A stretch of DNA of 64,000 nt from Ferruginibacter sp. (GCA_019638485.1 JAHBTP010000001.1:1178001-1242000), one strand, 5' to 3'; numbered from the stretch's first letter, positions 35,059 to 44,953 are shown. The notes: generated by a model not told the origin, from the letters alone. Made by a program: numbers and translations.

Positions 35059-35712
35059 ATGGCCCAGTTAAAAAACCTTACCGAAGCAGAAATTATTGCA
35101 CGAATTAAAGATGGAGAAAAGGCTCTCTATGAAATTATAGTCAGGCGCTTTAATCCTTATTTATATAAAATTGGAAGATCATATAACTACAACCATGAGG
35201 ATACGCAGGATTTAATGCAAGAAACTTTCATTGATGCGTATAAGAATTTATTACAGTTTGAGGGTCGTGCCAATTTTAAAACGTGGATTATCAGAATAAT
35301 GATGAATAACTGTTATAGGAAACGCGGAAAATCAAGTTATAGAAACGAAATTTCCCAAGACACAAACGAATACTCCTCCCCAATGTTTACAAATATATCG
35401 AACGACACTGATAAGATAATTCAAAATCGTGAACTCAAGTATATTATTGAAAATGCCATAGGAAAAATTCCTTTCCCTTATCGCATGGTTTTTTCATTGC
35501 GAGAAATAAATGGATTAAATGTATCTGAAACGGCAGATATTTTAGGAATAAGCGAATCAAATGTAAAAGTCAGGTTGAACAGAGCTAAAGTAATGTTAAG
35601 GAGAGAAATAGAATATGCATATTCCGTCAGCGAACTCTTTGAATTCAATTTGATTTATTGTGAACCAATGGTAAAAAGTGTAATGAATAAAATTAATGAG
35701 TGCACCATATAA
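35059..35712 (+). CDS. ECF-type RNA polymerase sigma factor
   Basis: The 217-residue protein has sigma region 2 (NPYLYKIGRSYNYNHEDTQD LMQETF, ~31-60; FKTWIIRIMMNNCYRKRGKS) and region 4 (IPFPYRMVFSLREINGLNVS ETADILGISESNVKVRLNRA, ~140-180). No anti-sigma gene follows; instead folE overlaps it by 17 bases. It likely controls this operon or a redox regulon; inference. Confidence 0.92.
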   Translation: MAQLKNLTEAEIIARIKDGEKALYEIIVRRFNPYLYKIGRSYNYNHEDTQDLMQETFIDAYKNLLQFEGRANFKTWIIRIMMNNCYRKRGKSSYRNEISQDTNEYSSPMFTNISNDTDKIIQNRELKYIIENAIGKIPFPYRMVFSLREINGLNVSETADILGISESNVKVRLNRAKVMLRREIEYAYSVSELFEFNLIYCEPMVKSVMNKINECTI

Positions 35713-36361
35713 AAAACAGGAAATGATAAAGTCGGAATTGAACGGAACCCTATCAAATAGGCTTATTTGTAGCAATACTACAGAATTGAGTGATAGAGAG
35801 AAAATTAATAAAATAGAGCACTATTTTACTCAAATTATGCATACCCTGGGACTTAATCTTTATGATGACAGTTTAATAGGGACACCAAGGCGAGTTGCAG
35901 AAATGTTTATAAATGAAATGTTCAGCGGATTAAACCCTGCTAACAAACCTGAGACCCGTCTTTTTGAAAATAAGTATGATTATAATAGAATGTTGATAGA
36001 GAAGAACATTACATTATACTCAACTTGTGAGCATCACTTTGTTCCTATAATTGGAATGGTACATATTGCTTATATCCCTGACAAGTATGTTATAGGATTA
36101 TCAAAAATAAATAGAATTGTACAATTTTATGCTAAGCGTCCGCAAGTGCAAGAACGACTAACAATTCAAATTTCGACAGGATTAAAGGAAGTCTTGCAGC
36201 ACAATAATGTGGCAGTGGTGATTGAAGCCAACCATTTATGTATTGCTTCAAGAGGAATTAAAGACACCAGCAGCTTAACACATACTGCAGACTATTCAGG
36301 ACAATTTGAGAAGGAAACTATAAAGAAAGAATTCCTTTCTCATATTTACAACAAAAGATAG
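35696..36361 (+). CDS. folE: GTP cyclohydrolase I
   Basis: The 221-residue protein has the FolE signature: STCEHHFVPIIGMVHIAYIP, VIGLSKINRIVQFYAKRPQV QERLT, and EANHLCIASRGI. The zinc ligands (Cys and His of CEHH, and Cys of HLCI) are present. It converts GTP to dihydroneopterin triphosphate, first step of folate or tetrahydrobiopterin synthesis. The N-terminus is longer than usual; an internal ATG at 35723 is an alternative. Being in an operon with a sigma factor and a flavin reductase suggests a second, regulated FolE copy. Confidence 0.92.
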   Translation: MSAPYKKQEMIKSELNGTLSNRLICSNTTELSDREKINKIEHYFTQIMHTLGLNLYDDSLIGTPRRVAEMFINEMFSGLNPANKPETRLFENKYDYNRMLIEKNITLYSTCEHHFVPIIGMVHIAYIPDKYVIGLSKINRIVQFYAKRPQVQERLTIQISTGLKEVLQHNNVAVVIEANHLCIASRGIKDTSSLTHTADYSGQFEKETIKKEFLSHIYNKR

Positions 36362-36367
36362 TTTATA

Positions 36368-37033
36368 ATGAACCGAGTTAAAATTCTAACTATTGAGCAT
36401 CTAACACATGATGTACTTAAAATTGTTACAAAAAAACCAGCATCAATACAATACCAGCCCGGACAGGCAGTGGACATAGCTATTAATAAAAAAAATTGGA
36501 AGCAAGAGCGAAGATCATTTACTTTTACTTCTCTACCGGAAGACAAGTTTCTAGAATTCACTGTCAAAACCTATCCATCACACAAGGGTGTTACACAACA
36601 ATTACTTACACTCACCAAAGGAGATGAACTTTTTCTTCACGGTGTTTTTGGCAATATAATATATAAAGGTGAGGGTATTTTTATTGCAGGTGGAGCCGGT
36701 ATCACACCATTCATTGCCATATTAAAGCAGCTAGAAAAAGAGGACAAGATAGGAAATAATAAACTCATTTTTGCTAATAAAACAAGAGCAGACATTATTC
36801 TCGAAAAGCAATTTCATAACCTCTTAGGTGATAATTTCATCAATGTCTTATCAGAAGAAAAGATCCCATATTATGAACACGGCTATATTTCAACAGACCT
36901 AATTAAAAAATATTCAACTGAACATTCAAGATATTTCTATCTATGTGGCCCGAAACCAATGATGCAGGTATTAGAACAGAACTTATTTCATCTCGGCATT
37001 TCAGATAGTTATATCGTCAAAGAGGAATTTTAG
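36368..37033 (+). CDS. FAD/NAD(P)-binding oxidoreductase (ferredoxin-reductase type)
   Basis: The 221-residue protein has the flavin-binding RRSFTFTSLP (RxYS-like), a GxGxxP-like FIAGGAGITPFIAILKQL for NAD(P)H, and YLCGPKPMMQ near the C-terminus. There is no [2Fe-2S] domain, so it needs a separate acceptor. It starts six bases after folE and ends the operon. Electron acceptor is unknown. Confidence 0.88.
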   Translation: MNRVKILTIEHLTHDVLKIVTKKPASIQYQPGQAVDIAINKKNWKQERRSFTFTSLPEDKFLEFTVKTYPSHKGVTQQLLTLTKGDELFLHGVFGNIIYKGEGIFIAGGAGITPFIAILKQLEKEDKIGNNKLIFANKTRADIILEKQFHNLLGDNFINVLSEEKIPYYEHGYISTDLIKKYSTEHSRYFYLCGPKPMMQVLEQNLFHLGISDSYIVKEEF

Positions 37034-37154
37034 TATAATGAAGGAAGTGGTAGAATAATAAACCAAATAGTATAACATCAGCAACAACTCCCACTAATCA
37101 TTCTGTATAGTTTTTGTAGGATAATTGTAAAAAAATGGATTTCTTTTCAGTTTT

Positions 37155-37170
37155 TGTAACCAAAGTGATA
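37155..37170 (+). promoter_or_regulatory. Crp/Fnr-like site upstream of the cytochrome gene
   Basis: TGTAAC-CAAA-GTGATA resembles the motifs at 44938 and 45490. It lies 75-90 bases upstream of the cytochrome start. A Crp/Fnr-type regulator is encoded at 47457. Confidence 0.45.
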
Positions 37171-37244
37171 ATCACATCCTCTAACTATTTAAAGGCTTTA
37201 AAAATGAGCCCCACTATAAACAAACGTTTAAATAAATCAACATC

Positions 37245-38507
37245 ATGAGAACAAGATGGATTCTTTTTGGGATAGCATCACTAATCACTTTATCTCTATC
37301 TAACTGCAAAAAAGGAGATACTGGCACACATCAGGATGCAGGCGAGGGAGAATTGAATTTGCCTGTACTAGATGCAGCACTGGTTAATCAAGGGAAAAAT
37401 ATATTTCGTTATGAAACATTTGGTGATGAAACTACTTGGACAGATGTTTTACAAATGAATCAAGTAATTCAAACTGCTGTAGATCCAACAACTGCGTTGA
37501 ATGTCGGTTTAAAGGTAGATGCTTCTGCTTTACCAGCTGCAGTTGTTACAGGAATTCAAAATGGTTCAATTAGTTTAACTGATCCACAAACTACACTTGC
37601 TTTACTTCAATTAAATGCAGTGGTAGGCGTTAAAGGCCAGGTAAGCACAGCAAGTGACGGTACACTACAGTTAGACCGCGTAGGAATAACATGTGCTTTA
37701 TGCCACTCAACAGTTGACAATTCGTTTGCAGCAGGAATTGGAAATCGTTTAGATGGGTATCCTAATAGAGATTTAGACCCCGGATTTATTATTTCCCTAT
37801 CACCAGCATTAACACCTGCCCAAAAGGCTGTTTACTCATCATGGGGTAAGGGGATGTATGACCCAAGATATAATCAAGATGGGTTAAATAATCCTGTTGT
37901 GATACCTCCCGCATTTGGATTATATGGTTTACCCAAAGCAATCTTCACCGGGGATGGAGATTTTGAACATGAACCGGTTGGTCCTGTAGCCTATTGGAAT
38001 CGTTATGTTTCAGTAACACAAATGGGCGGTCATGGAAAATTTAGTGACAGCCGTTTGGGTGTCAATGTTGATAACATGGGTAGTGGTGCTGATTTGGTAA
38101 CTGATAAGTTGCCAGCTTTACAAGCATACCAATTCTCACTTGCAGCACCACAAGCTCCGACAGGCTCTTTTGATGCAGTTGCAGCTGCAAGAGGAAAAGT
38201 TTTATTTAATAATAAAGCTCAATGTGCTACTTGCCACTCCGGACCAATGTTTACTGATGTTACAGATGGTGGGAGACTTCATAATCAGGATGCTTCTGTT
38301 GCAACTGATAAAGATTACGTAGATCGCTCAGCTACAAAAAAATGGAGAGTTACTCCGCTTAGAGGAATATGGCAACATCCTCCATACCTTCACGATGGTT
38401 CTGCAGAAACTTTAACTGCAGTTGTTGATAAATACAACTCAACTAATGGCCTAGGTCTTACCAATCAAGAAAAAGCCGATTTGACTGAATATTTAAAATC
38501 GCTATAA
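37245..38507 (+). CDS. Di-haem c-type cytochrome lipoprotein (cytochrome c peroxidase/MauG-like)
   Basis: The 420-residue protein has a lipobox (LSLSNC, Cys ~22) and two CxxCH haem sites (CALCHSTVD ~150 and CATCHSGPMF ~327), with WQHPPYLHDGSAET near the end, the typical motif of di-haem cytochrome c peroxidase-like proteins. It would be exported, lipid-anchored and matured by the CcsBA protein encoded next. Substrate (peroxide or other) is not evident. Confidence 0.85.
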   Translation: MRTRWILFGIASLITLSLSNCKKGDTGTHQDAGEGELNLPVLDAALVNQGKNIFRYETFGDETTWTDVLQMNQVIQTAVDPTTALNVGLKVDASALPAAVVTGIQNGSISLTDPQTTLALLQLNAVVGVKGQVSTASDGTLQLDRVGITCALCHSTVDNSFAAGIGNRLDGYPNRDLDPGFIISLSPALTPAQKAVYSSWGKGMYDPRYNQDGLNNPVVIPPAFGLYGLPKAIFTGDGDFEHEPVGPVAYWNRYVSVTQMGGHGKFSDSRLGVNVDNMGSGADLVTDKLPALQAYQFSLAAPQAPTGSFDAVAAARGKVLFNNKAQCATCHSGPMFTDVTDGGRLHNQDASVATDKDYVDRSATKKWRVTPLRGIWQHPPYLHDGSAETLTAVVDKYNSTNGLGLTNQEKADLTEYLKSL

Positions 38508-38526
38508 TCAGATAGAGTCAATTTAT

Positions 38527-38562
38527 GAATCTCTTGAGAACTTTTTCATTCTCAAGAGATTC
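38527..38562 (+). terminator. Strong terminator after the cytochrome gene
   Basis: A perfect 14-base stem (GAATCTCTTGAGAA with TTCTCAAGAGATTC) around an 8-base loop, 20 bases past the stop codon, followed by GTATTTTA. Confidence 0.75.
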
Positions 38563-38658
38563 GTATTTTAATAATTTAATGTGTTTAATAATTACTTCTG
38601 ATAACTTAACACATACTAAACAAGAACTAAGAATCTGTACAGACAAACAAATCAAACA

Positions 38659-41600
38659 ATGACTCCCCTTGAGAGATTTTTCTTTTCCACAAAAACAATG
38701 ACTGTATTGTTGTTCATTTTTGCTAGCGCTATGGGAGTAGCCACCTTTGTAGAAAATGACTTTGATACACATACTGCAAAAGTGATGATTTATAATGCAA
38801 AGTGGTTTGAGATATTGATGTTATGGCTCATCACTATTTTTATCTCCAATATAAAAGTCTATAAGCTAACTAAAAAAGAAAAATGGCCCATCCTGATTTT
38901 CCACCTCGCATTCATCCTTATGTTTTTAGGCGGGGCAATAACACGTTATTGGGGTTTTGAAGGACAAATGCCAATAAAAGAAGGGGAAACTTCTAAGGAA
39001 ATTATTAGCGACCTTACCTACATTAAAGTAAATATTAACAATGGCGTAAACTCTATTACTTATGATCAGCATCCTTATACAATGTCTTATTTTAATGAAA
39101 AGAATACAAAATGGCCATTTAGAAGGAGATTTAAAGAAAGTTATAGGATTGGCAACAAAGAACTCAATATAAAATCCATTGATTATATCCCTCTTGCTAA
39201 AGATTCCATTCAAAAGACAGTCTCGGGTCAAAAACTCCTAAATATTATAACAACAGGTCAAAGTGGAAGAGAGAATAACTACATTATAAGTGGTAAGTCA
39301 AAAATTATAGGAGGTATTTTATTCAGCTTTAATAATCCAGTACAGGGAGCGGTACGATTGATAGAAAAAAAAGATAGTATATTGATTTATTCCCCCATAG
39401 AGGTGCAATATCAGTCTATGAAAGGGCAACAATTAGGCGTAATTACCGATACGGCACTAATGACTCAACATTTTGGAACAATTAATGCAAATGAGTTAAA
39501 CACTTTAGATTTTAGAACTCTTTATACAATCAATAATACAAATTTCATTATCCCTAATTCCTCATTCACCGGAAAAATTGTGTATTACAACGGTGATAAA
39601 AACAATATGGCCGATAAAAATCTTTTAAGTATAGTGAAACTGGAAATTAGTTCTGGAAACAAAAAAGATACGGTTATTGTACAAGGAGGGAAAGGTATAA
39701 CTGCATATAGTGCTAGCACCAATATCAATGAAATGAAAGTTTCAGTTGGTTTTGGCTCAAAACTCAAAGAAACGCCCTTTTCGATTCGTTGTGATGATTT
39801 TACGTTAGACCGTTACCCAGGCTCTAATAATCCCTCCTCTTATGAAAGTAAAGTGTCTGTTATTGATAATGGGAAAGAAATACCACATCATATTTATATG
39901 AATAATGTTTTAGACTATAAAGGTTACAGATTTTTTCAGGCAAGCTATTTCCCCGATGAGTCAGGTACCATCCTTTCTGTTAACCAAGACTGGTGGGGAT
40001 CAAAAATCACATATACCGGTTACTTTCTTTTATTCCTTGGAATGCTTTTTACACTTTTCAAAAGACAAACTCAATTTTGGAAATTGAATAAAAAATTGAA
40101 GGCTATACATAGAAAAGTTTTGATACTAATCCCCTTAATTTTGGTCATCACGTTTGCTAGTGCCCAAAATTCAGGACAACTAAACTTAGGTAAGACACAC
40201 ACTCAAACGAATACCGAACAATTTTTAAATCCGGGAGAATTGGGAGGTAAAATTATAAGTGCAAGCCATGCAGATAAGTTCGGGCACCTACTCGTTCAGG
40301 ATTTTCAAGGTAGAATTAAGCCAATGGATACGCATACACTAGAATTACTACGTAAGATTTATAAAAAAGATAAATATGATAATTTATCGTCTGTTCAATG
40401 GTTTTTATCTATGCAACTTGACCCGGCTTACTGGTTTAGTCAACCACTAATATATATAAGCAAAAAGGGTGGCAATACGCTTGTTAAAGAAACGGGAGCT
40501 AACGCAGATGGTTACACAACTTTTGCCAATTTAACAGGCACCAACGGTGAGTTCAAACTACAAAATCAATATAGAGCCGCTTTCAGCAAACGAAAAGCTG
40601 ATCAATCAAACTATGATAAAGAATTAATAAGTGCAACCGAGCGGTATAATATATTCAGCAATATTATTTACGGAAATTTCACTAAGATTATTCCGGTTAA
40701 AAATGACCCATCACATAATTGGAGAAGCTGGGTTTATAAAACTGAGCATAATACTATTGCACTTGATTCAACCGCCTATGCATTTATTGCCATTTATTTT
40801 AATAGTGTTAAACAAAGTTTGCAAACAGGAACATGGGAAAATGCCAATAAAATTCTAGTAAGTATTAGCAACTTTCAAAAAAAATGGGGCAAGGATATAA
40901 TTCCATCGGATAAAAAAATAAATTTAGAAATTCTGTATAATCATGCAAATATTTTCTTATGGCTGATGATAGCTTATAGTCTATTAGGAGTGGCGATGGT
41001 AATACTTGGTTTCATTGAAGTATTAGCAAATGCCTCTAAAATTAATTATGTCGCGCAGGCATTTACTAAAGTATTACTCAGCATTATGATTCTTGCATTG
41101 GCAGTACAGTTTGTAGGACTTGGTGTTCGGTGGTATTTATCGGGTCATGCACCTTGGAGTAACGGCTATGAAGCAATTATTTTCATTTCATCAATTGGCG
41201 TATTAGCAGGATTATTACTTTACAGAAATAGAAATGCTTTTATTCCTGCTGCTGGTGCATTGGTTGCAATGATTATGATGGGCTTTGCACATGGTGGCTC
41301 TATGCTTGATCCTCAGATTACACCTTTGGAACCAGTATTAAAATCTTATTGGCTAATGGTGCATGTTGGGATTATTACTTCTAGCTATGGCTTCTTTGGC
41401 CTATCATCTCTTGTTTCTGTAATCTCTCTAATTTTGTTTTGTATTAAACCTACTGTAAAAACTCAAAACTCAATTCAAGAATTGACAATTGTGAATGAAA
41501 TGACTGCTGAGATTGGATTGTTTGCACTTACTATCGGAACCTTCTTAGGCGGAATATGGGCTAATGAGAGCTGGGGGCGTTATTGGAGTTGGGATCCAAA

Positions 41601-41886
41601 AGAAACCTGGGCCTTTATATCGATAATATTTTATGCAGCAATCTTACATTTCAGGATGGTGCCGGGACTAAAAAGTAAATGGACTTTTAACGTAACAGCC
41701 ATGTGGATGATTTGGACAATTATTTTTACTTACTTCGGAGTGAACTACTACTTAACAGGATTACACTCTTATGCCGCCGGAGATCCAATGCCAATACCAA
41801 ATTGGATTCCTATTACTGCAGGTTTGATGATCGCTTTATCTTTAGCCTCTTATATGCTAAAACAAAAATTCGCTGTTAGATCCTGA
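38659..41886 (+). CDS. ccsBA: Fused cytochrome c biogenesis protein CcsB-CcsA
   Basis: The 1075-residue protein has a ResB/CcsB-like N-terminal half with membrane helices (e.g. MTVLLFIFASAMGVATFVEN, ~14-33; a second set near 450-500) and a large extracytoplasmic region, then a CcsA-type C-terminal half (~775-1070). The CcsA haem-handling motif WGRYWSWDPKETW is at ~970-985, with His residues in GHAPWSNGYE, HGGSMLDPQ and HVGIITSSYG. It delivers haem and attaches it to apocytochromes c outside the membrane. It lies directly after a di-haem cytochrome gene. Fused CcsBA is usual in Bacteroidota. Confidence 0.93.
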   Translation: MTPLERFFFSTKTMTVLLFIFASAMGVATFVENDFDTHTAKVMIYNAKWFEILMLWLITIFISNIKVYKLTKKEKWPILIFHLAFILMFLGGAITRYWGFEGQMPIKEGETSKEIISDLTYIKVNINNGVNSITYDQHPYTMSYFNEKNTKWPFRRRFKESYRIGNKELNIKSIDYIPLAKDSIQKTVSGQKLLNIITTGQSGRENNYIISGKSKIIGGILFSFNNPVQGAVRLIEKKDSILIYSPIEVQYQSMKGQQLGVITDTALMTQHFGTINANELNTLDFRTLYTINNTNFIIPNSSFTGKIVYYNGDKNNMADKNLLSIVKLEISSGNKKDTVIVQGGKGITAYSASTNINEMKVSVGFGSKLKETPFSIRCDDFTLDRYPGSNNPSSYESKVSVIDNGKEIPHHIYMNNVLDYKGYRFFQASYFPDESGTILSVNQDWWGSKITYTGYFLLFLGMLFTLFKRQTQFWKLNKKLKAIHRKVLILIPLILVITFASAQNSGQLNLGKTHTQTNTEQFLNPGELGGKIISASHADKFGHLLVQDFQGRIKPMDTHTLELLRKIYKKDKYDNLSSVQWFLSMQLDPAYWFSQPLIYISKKGGNTLVKETGANADGYTTFANLTGTNGEFKLQNQYRAAFSKRKADQSNYDKELISATERYNIFSNIIYGNFTKIIPVKNDPSHNWRSWVYKTEHNTIALDSTAYAFIAIYFNSVKQSLQTGTWENANKILVSISNFQKKWGKDIIPSDKKINLEILYNHANIFLWLMIAYSLLGVAMVILGFIEVLANASKINYVAQAFTKVLLSIMILALAVQFVGLGVRWYLSGHAPWSNGYEAIIFISSIGVLAGLLLYRNRNAFIPAAGALVAMIMMGFAHGGSMLDPQITPLEPVLKSYWLMVHVGIITSSYGFFGLSSLVSVISLILFCIKPTVKTQNSIQELTIVNEMTAEIGLFALTIGTFLGGIWANESWGRYWSWDPKETWAFISIIFYAAILHFRMVPGLKSKWTFNVTAMWMIWTIIFTYFGVNYYLTGLHSYAAGDPMPIPNWIPITAGLMIALSLASYMLKQKFAVRS

Positions 41887-41976
41887 GGAAGTCATTTAAC
41901 CTGCTCAACTAAAAAAAATGTCCTCCCTTGAAGAACTCTAATCATATAAACCTAAATGGACTACTCAATTTTTATG

Positions 41977-42095
41977 GGAAGCGAATGGACTTTTTGGTTT
42001 GACGCCTCCCCTTCAGGGATCAATGAAGTTAATCCCTCTCTCTCCACAAAGCAAAAAGCCCGGCATTAAGCCGGCATTTTTGTTTTTCTACCTGT
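41977..42095 (+). repeat. Distant copy of the tRNA-Ser-end repeat
   Basis: The segment matches the second half of the 163-bp unit (GCGAATGGACTTTTTGG, then CTCCCCTTCAGGGATC) and the tRNA-Ser-like end at 42031, plus the CCGGCATTAAGCCGG terminator. A few bases differ. It fills most of the gap between ccsBA and mutS2 and brackets the 34.3-42.0 kb segment together with the copies at 33890-34297. Apart from it, 41887-42202 holds nothing I can identify. Confidence 0.75.
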
Positions 42096-42202
42096 ATGCT
42101 CCGGCAAAAAAGGAGTTGCACCGTTGTTAACTATCCTCACCACCAACTACACTCTATCTTTAATTATAGCACTGAATAGCTTTTCACCACAAAGGCATTA
42201 TG

Positions 42203-44302
42203 CTATACATTCTTTTCCCTAATAACCACTAAGTTTGTAATTTTTGAAATAATAGGCACCTTGCCCACTTGTAAAACAGCCTGCTTACCTCTAATTTCTG
42301 TTACCAAACCAATCTGTTTGTTTTGTTTCATTTTAACCATATCCCCAACCCGGATATCTCCACCTATTTCATCATATTTCTCAAAAACTTCCTTTTGCTT
42401 TTTGCTCACAAACAATTTATCCTTTTGACCTAACAAGAGTGTCTGAATATTCTTTATCACACTCGCCTTATCTTCAGATTTTCGCCAATCCATAATCATG
42501 AATTTCAACTTTCGTTCCATATCTTTAAGATAGATAAGCTTTTCTTCTGCTATCTTATTTTGGTGCTTCAGCTTTTCCACCTCCTGCCTATGAGCCTCAC
42601 GAGACATGAGCACATTCATTTCTGCCTTTAATTCTTCATTCTCTTTAATTAAGGTATGTAAGGTTTGTTTTTCTAAATTAATTTTCTGCAGCCCCTGTTC
42701 TGTTTTGTTTAATAACTTATCTAATTTGTACTGCTCATCATCAGCTAACTTTCTTGCTCGGTCAATGAGTTCTCTTTTTAACCCTATACGCTCTGCCATA
42801 GCAAATGTATATGAGCTGCCGGGTTTCCCAATTTGCAATTTGTATAAAGGCATTAATCGCTTTTCATCAAACTGCATTGCACCATTAATTATCCCCTTCC
42901 TTTTCCCTGCCATAATTTTCAAATTGAGATAATGAGTGGTAACAATGCCTAATGACCTCTTATATTCCATTTCTTCTAAAATCACCTCGGCAAAAGCTCC
43001 GCCAAGATTTGGATCACTACCACTCCCCAGCTCATCAATGAAAAAGAGCGTCTTACCATCCCCTTCCTCAATAAAATACTTCATATTCTTTAACTGAGCC
43101 GAATAAGTACTCAACTCAAACTCCAAGCTTTGGGTATCACCAATATGGATAAAAATTTGTTTAAAAATTCCCAATTCAGTATGAATCCCCACGGGTATCA
43201 ACAGCCCACTCTGCATCATCATTTGCAGCAAACCAACTGTTTTTAAAGTAACTGTTTTGCCTCCTGCATTGGGTCCACTTATCACCAATATCCTTTGTTG
43301 ATTATTTAAGCTTAGGCTAACCGGCACCGTTACTTTACCGTTTTGTTGATTATAAAGTTTAAGGAGAGGATGAAAAGCATTATCCAATTTTATAACCGGA
43401 TGTGGTGAGAGGATAGGTTTAACACCATCCATTTCTATGGCCAAACGAGCTTTGGCAGCAATGAAATCATACTCCCCTGCAATTTGAAACCATTGCTGAA
43501 GTAACGGAGCATATTCATGTAACTTCGCAGTTAGTGCTTGCAATATTTTGTTCACTTCTCTACTCTCTTCATATTCTAATGAAAAGATAGCATTGTTAAA
43601 ATCAATGGTTTCTTCCGGTTCAATATATGCAGTTCGCCTTGTATCACTTTCTCCGTGCAACACACCCCGAATCATTCGCTTGTTTTCAGCAACCACAGCC
43701 AATACTCTTCGGCCATTCATAAAACTCTCGGAAATTTCTGCTAAATATCCCAGTTTCGCATACTTAGCCACACTGCGCTCAAATAGCGTACGCAATGCCA
43801 TCCGCTTTTGATAAACAGCTAATCTAATAGCAGCCAAATGCTTACTCGCTGTATCCTTTACCTTACCGTTCTCATCCAATATTTCAAAGATTATCTCACT
43901 CAAGTGCTTTTCATAATGAGTGGAAGATATTACAGAATATAAAGCAGGATACAACGCCTTCCTTTCATTATTAAACCACCTAAAAACACTTCCGGTATTT
44001 TCAATTAATTTAATTAATAAAAGAAAATCCTCACCCAGCAGAATGGCACCGGGAATACCCAGTAATTTTAATTCACGACTTATATCTCTTGAAAAATCAT
44101 TCGGAAAATTTAATCCGGCACGGATTAATGAAGAAAACTCTTCCGTTTCATTTAAAGCTTGATTAATATAGGCTTTCACTGTATGAATACGAAGCTGATT
44201 TGCTTTAGCTTTTGCTAAAACCGTATTGCAATGATTAGCCAATAATATGCGTACCTTATCAAATTCCAATTGACTAAGAGCCGAAGCCGGAAATAAATTC
44301 AT
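42203..44302 (-). CDS. MutS2-like ATPase lacking the Smr domain
   Basis: I chose the start at 44302 (MNLFPASALSQLEFDKVR). The ~699-residue protein has the MutS core and ATPase: Walker A GPNAGGKTVTLKT (~340), ELSTYSAQLKNM, Walker B FFIDELGSGSDP and THYLNLK, followed by a coiled coil (~510-620). MutS2 proteins suppress recombination or act on collided ribosomes; they normally end in an Smr nuclease domain, which is absent here (the protein stops after a KOW-like segment, GDMVKMKQNKQIGLVTEI). It is convergent with ccsBA. Confidence 0.87.
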   Translation of the reverse strand: MNLFPASALSQLEFDKVRILLANHCNTVLAKAKANQLRIHTVKAYINQALNETEEFSSLIRAGLNFPNDFSRDISRELKLLGIPGAILLGEDFLLLIKLIENTGSVFRWFNNERKALYPALYSVISSTHYEKHLSEIIFEILDENGKVKDTASKHLAAIRLAVYQKRMALRTLFERSVAKYAKLGYLAEISESFMNGRRVLAVVAENKRMIRGVLHGESDTRRTAYIEPEETIDFNNAIFSLEYEESREVNKILQALTAKLHEYAPLLQQWFQIAGEYDFIAAKARLAIEMDGVKPILSPHPVIKLDNAFHPLLKLYNQQNGKVTVPVSLSLNNQQRILVISGPNAGGKTVTLKTVGLLQMMMQSGLLIPVGIHTELGIFKQIFIHIGDTQSLEFELSTYSAQLKNMKYFIEEGDGKTLFFIDELGSGSDPNLGGAFAEVILEEMEYKRSLGIVTTHYLNLKIMAGKRKGIINGAMQFDEKRLMPLYKLQIGKPGSSYTFAMAERIGLKRELIDRARKLADDEQYKLDKLLNKTEQGLQKINLEKQTLHTLIKENEELKAEMNVLMSREAHRQEVEKLKHQNKIAEEKLIYLKDMERKLKFMIMDWRKSEDKASVIKNIQTLLLGQKDKLFVSKKQKEVFEKYDEIGGDIRVGDMVKMKQNKQIGLVTEIRGKQAVLQVGKVPIISKITNLVVIREKNV

Positions 44303-44356
44303 TATGACAAAGTTAGTTGTTAACAAGAATTTGGTTTAATTATTTGACGTCTGTAA

Positions 44357-44364
44357 TAACTTTG
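44357..44364 (+). promoter_or_regulatory. Promoter -7 element of msrA
   Basis: TAACTTTG matches the Bacteroidota TAnnTTTG box 15 bases before the msrA start; a TTTG about 20-24 bases upstream could serve as -33. Confidence 0.55.
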
Positions 44365-44378
44365 TATTTTATAAAACA

Positions 44379-44918
44379 ATGGAAAATAAGTTTGAAACGG
44401 CCACATTCGGAAGCGGATGCTTTTGGTGTACTGAAGCCATTTTCTCAAAATTAAAAGGAGTTATAAAAACCACCAGCGGGTATAGTGGAGGCAAAATGGA
44501 AAACCCAGACTATAAATCAGTTTGTACCGGTAATACCGGTCATGCAGAAGTTAATCAAATAATATATGACCCGTCAATAATTTCTTATACCGAATTATTG
44601 GAGGTCTTTTGGAGCACCCACAACCCAACAACAATGAACAGACAGGGGAATGATATTGGCACACAATACAGAAGTGTAATATTCTTCCATACTGAGGCAC
44701 AAAAGCAAATTGCAATGAATTACAAAAAACAATTAGAAGAAAGCAAGTTGTTTAAAGCTCCAATAGTAACATCCATTGAGCCTTTAAAGAATTTTTATCC
44801 TGCTGAAGCCTACCATAATAATTATCATGAGCTTAACCCTAATACCGGTTATTGCCAGAACGTAGTTACTCCAAAAGTTGAAAAATTCAAGAAGCACTTT
44901 TCAGAAAAACTTAAATAA
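44379..44918 (+). CDS. msrA: Peptide-methionine (S)-S-oxide reductase
   Basis: The 179-residue protein has the MsrA active site GSGCFWCTEAIF (~11-22) and the conserved YSGG, NPTTMNRQGNDIGTQYRS and YHNNYHELNP segments. It reduces methionine-S-sulfoxide in proteins, using thioredoxin-type reductants; thioredoxin genes lie at 47090 and 56139. Length matches MsrA without an MsrB fusion. Confidence 0.96.
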   Translation: MENKFETATFGSGCFWCTEAIFSKLKGVIKTTSGYSGGKMENPDYKSVCTGNTGHAEVNQIIYDPSIISYTELLEVFWSTHNPTTMNRQGNDIGTQYRSVIFFHTEAQKQIAMNYKKQLEESKLFKAPIVTSIEPLKNFYPAEAYHNNYHELNPNTGYCQNVVTPKVEKFKKHFSEKLK

Positions 44919-44937
44919 ATAGACGGACCACCCTTCT

Positions 44938-44953
44938 GTAACTAAAGTTGCTA
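44938..44953 (+). promoter_or_regulatory. Crp/Fnr-like site upstream of osmC-family gene
   Basis: TGTAAC-TAAA-GTTGCT lies 46-61 bases upstream of the OsmC start and shares TGTAAC-nAAA-GT with the sites at 37155 and 45490. Confidence 0.45.
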
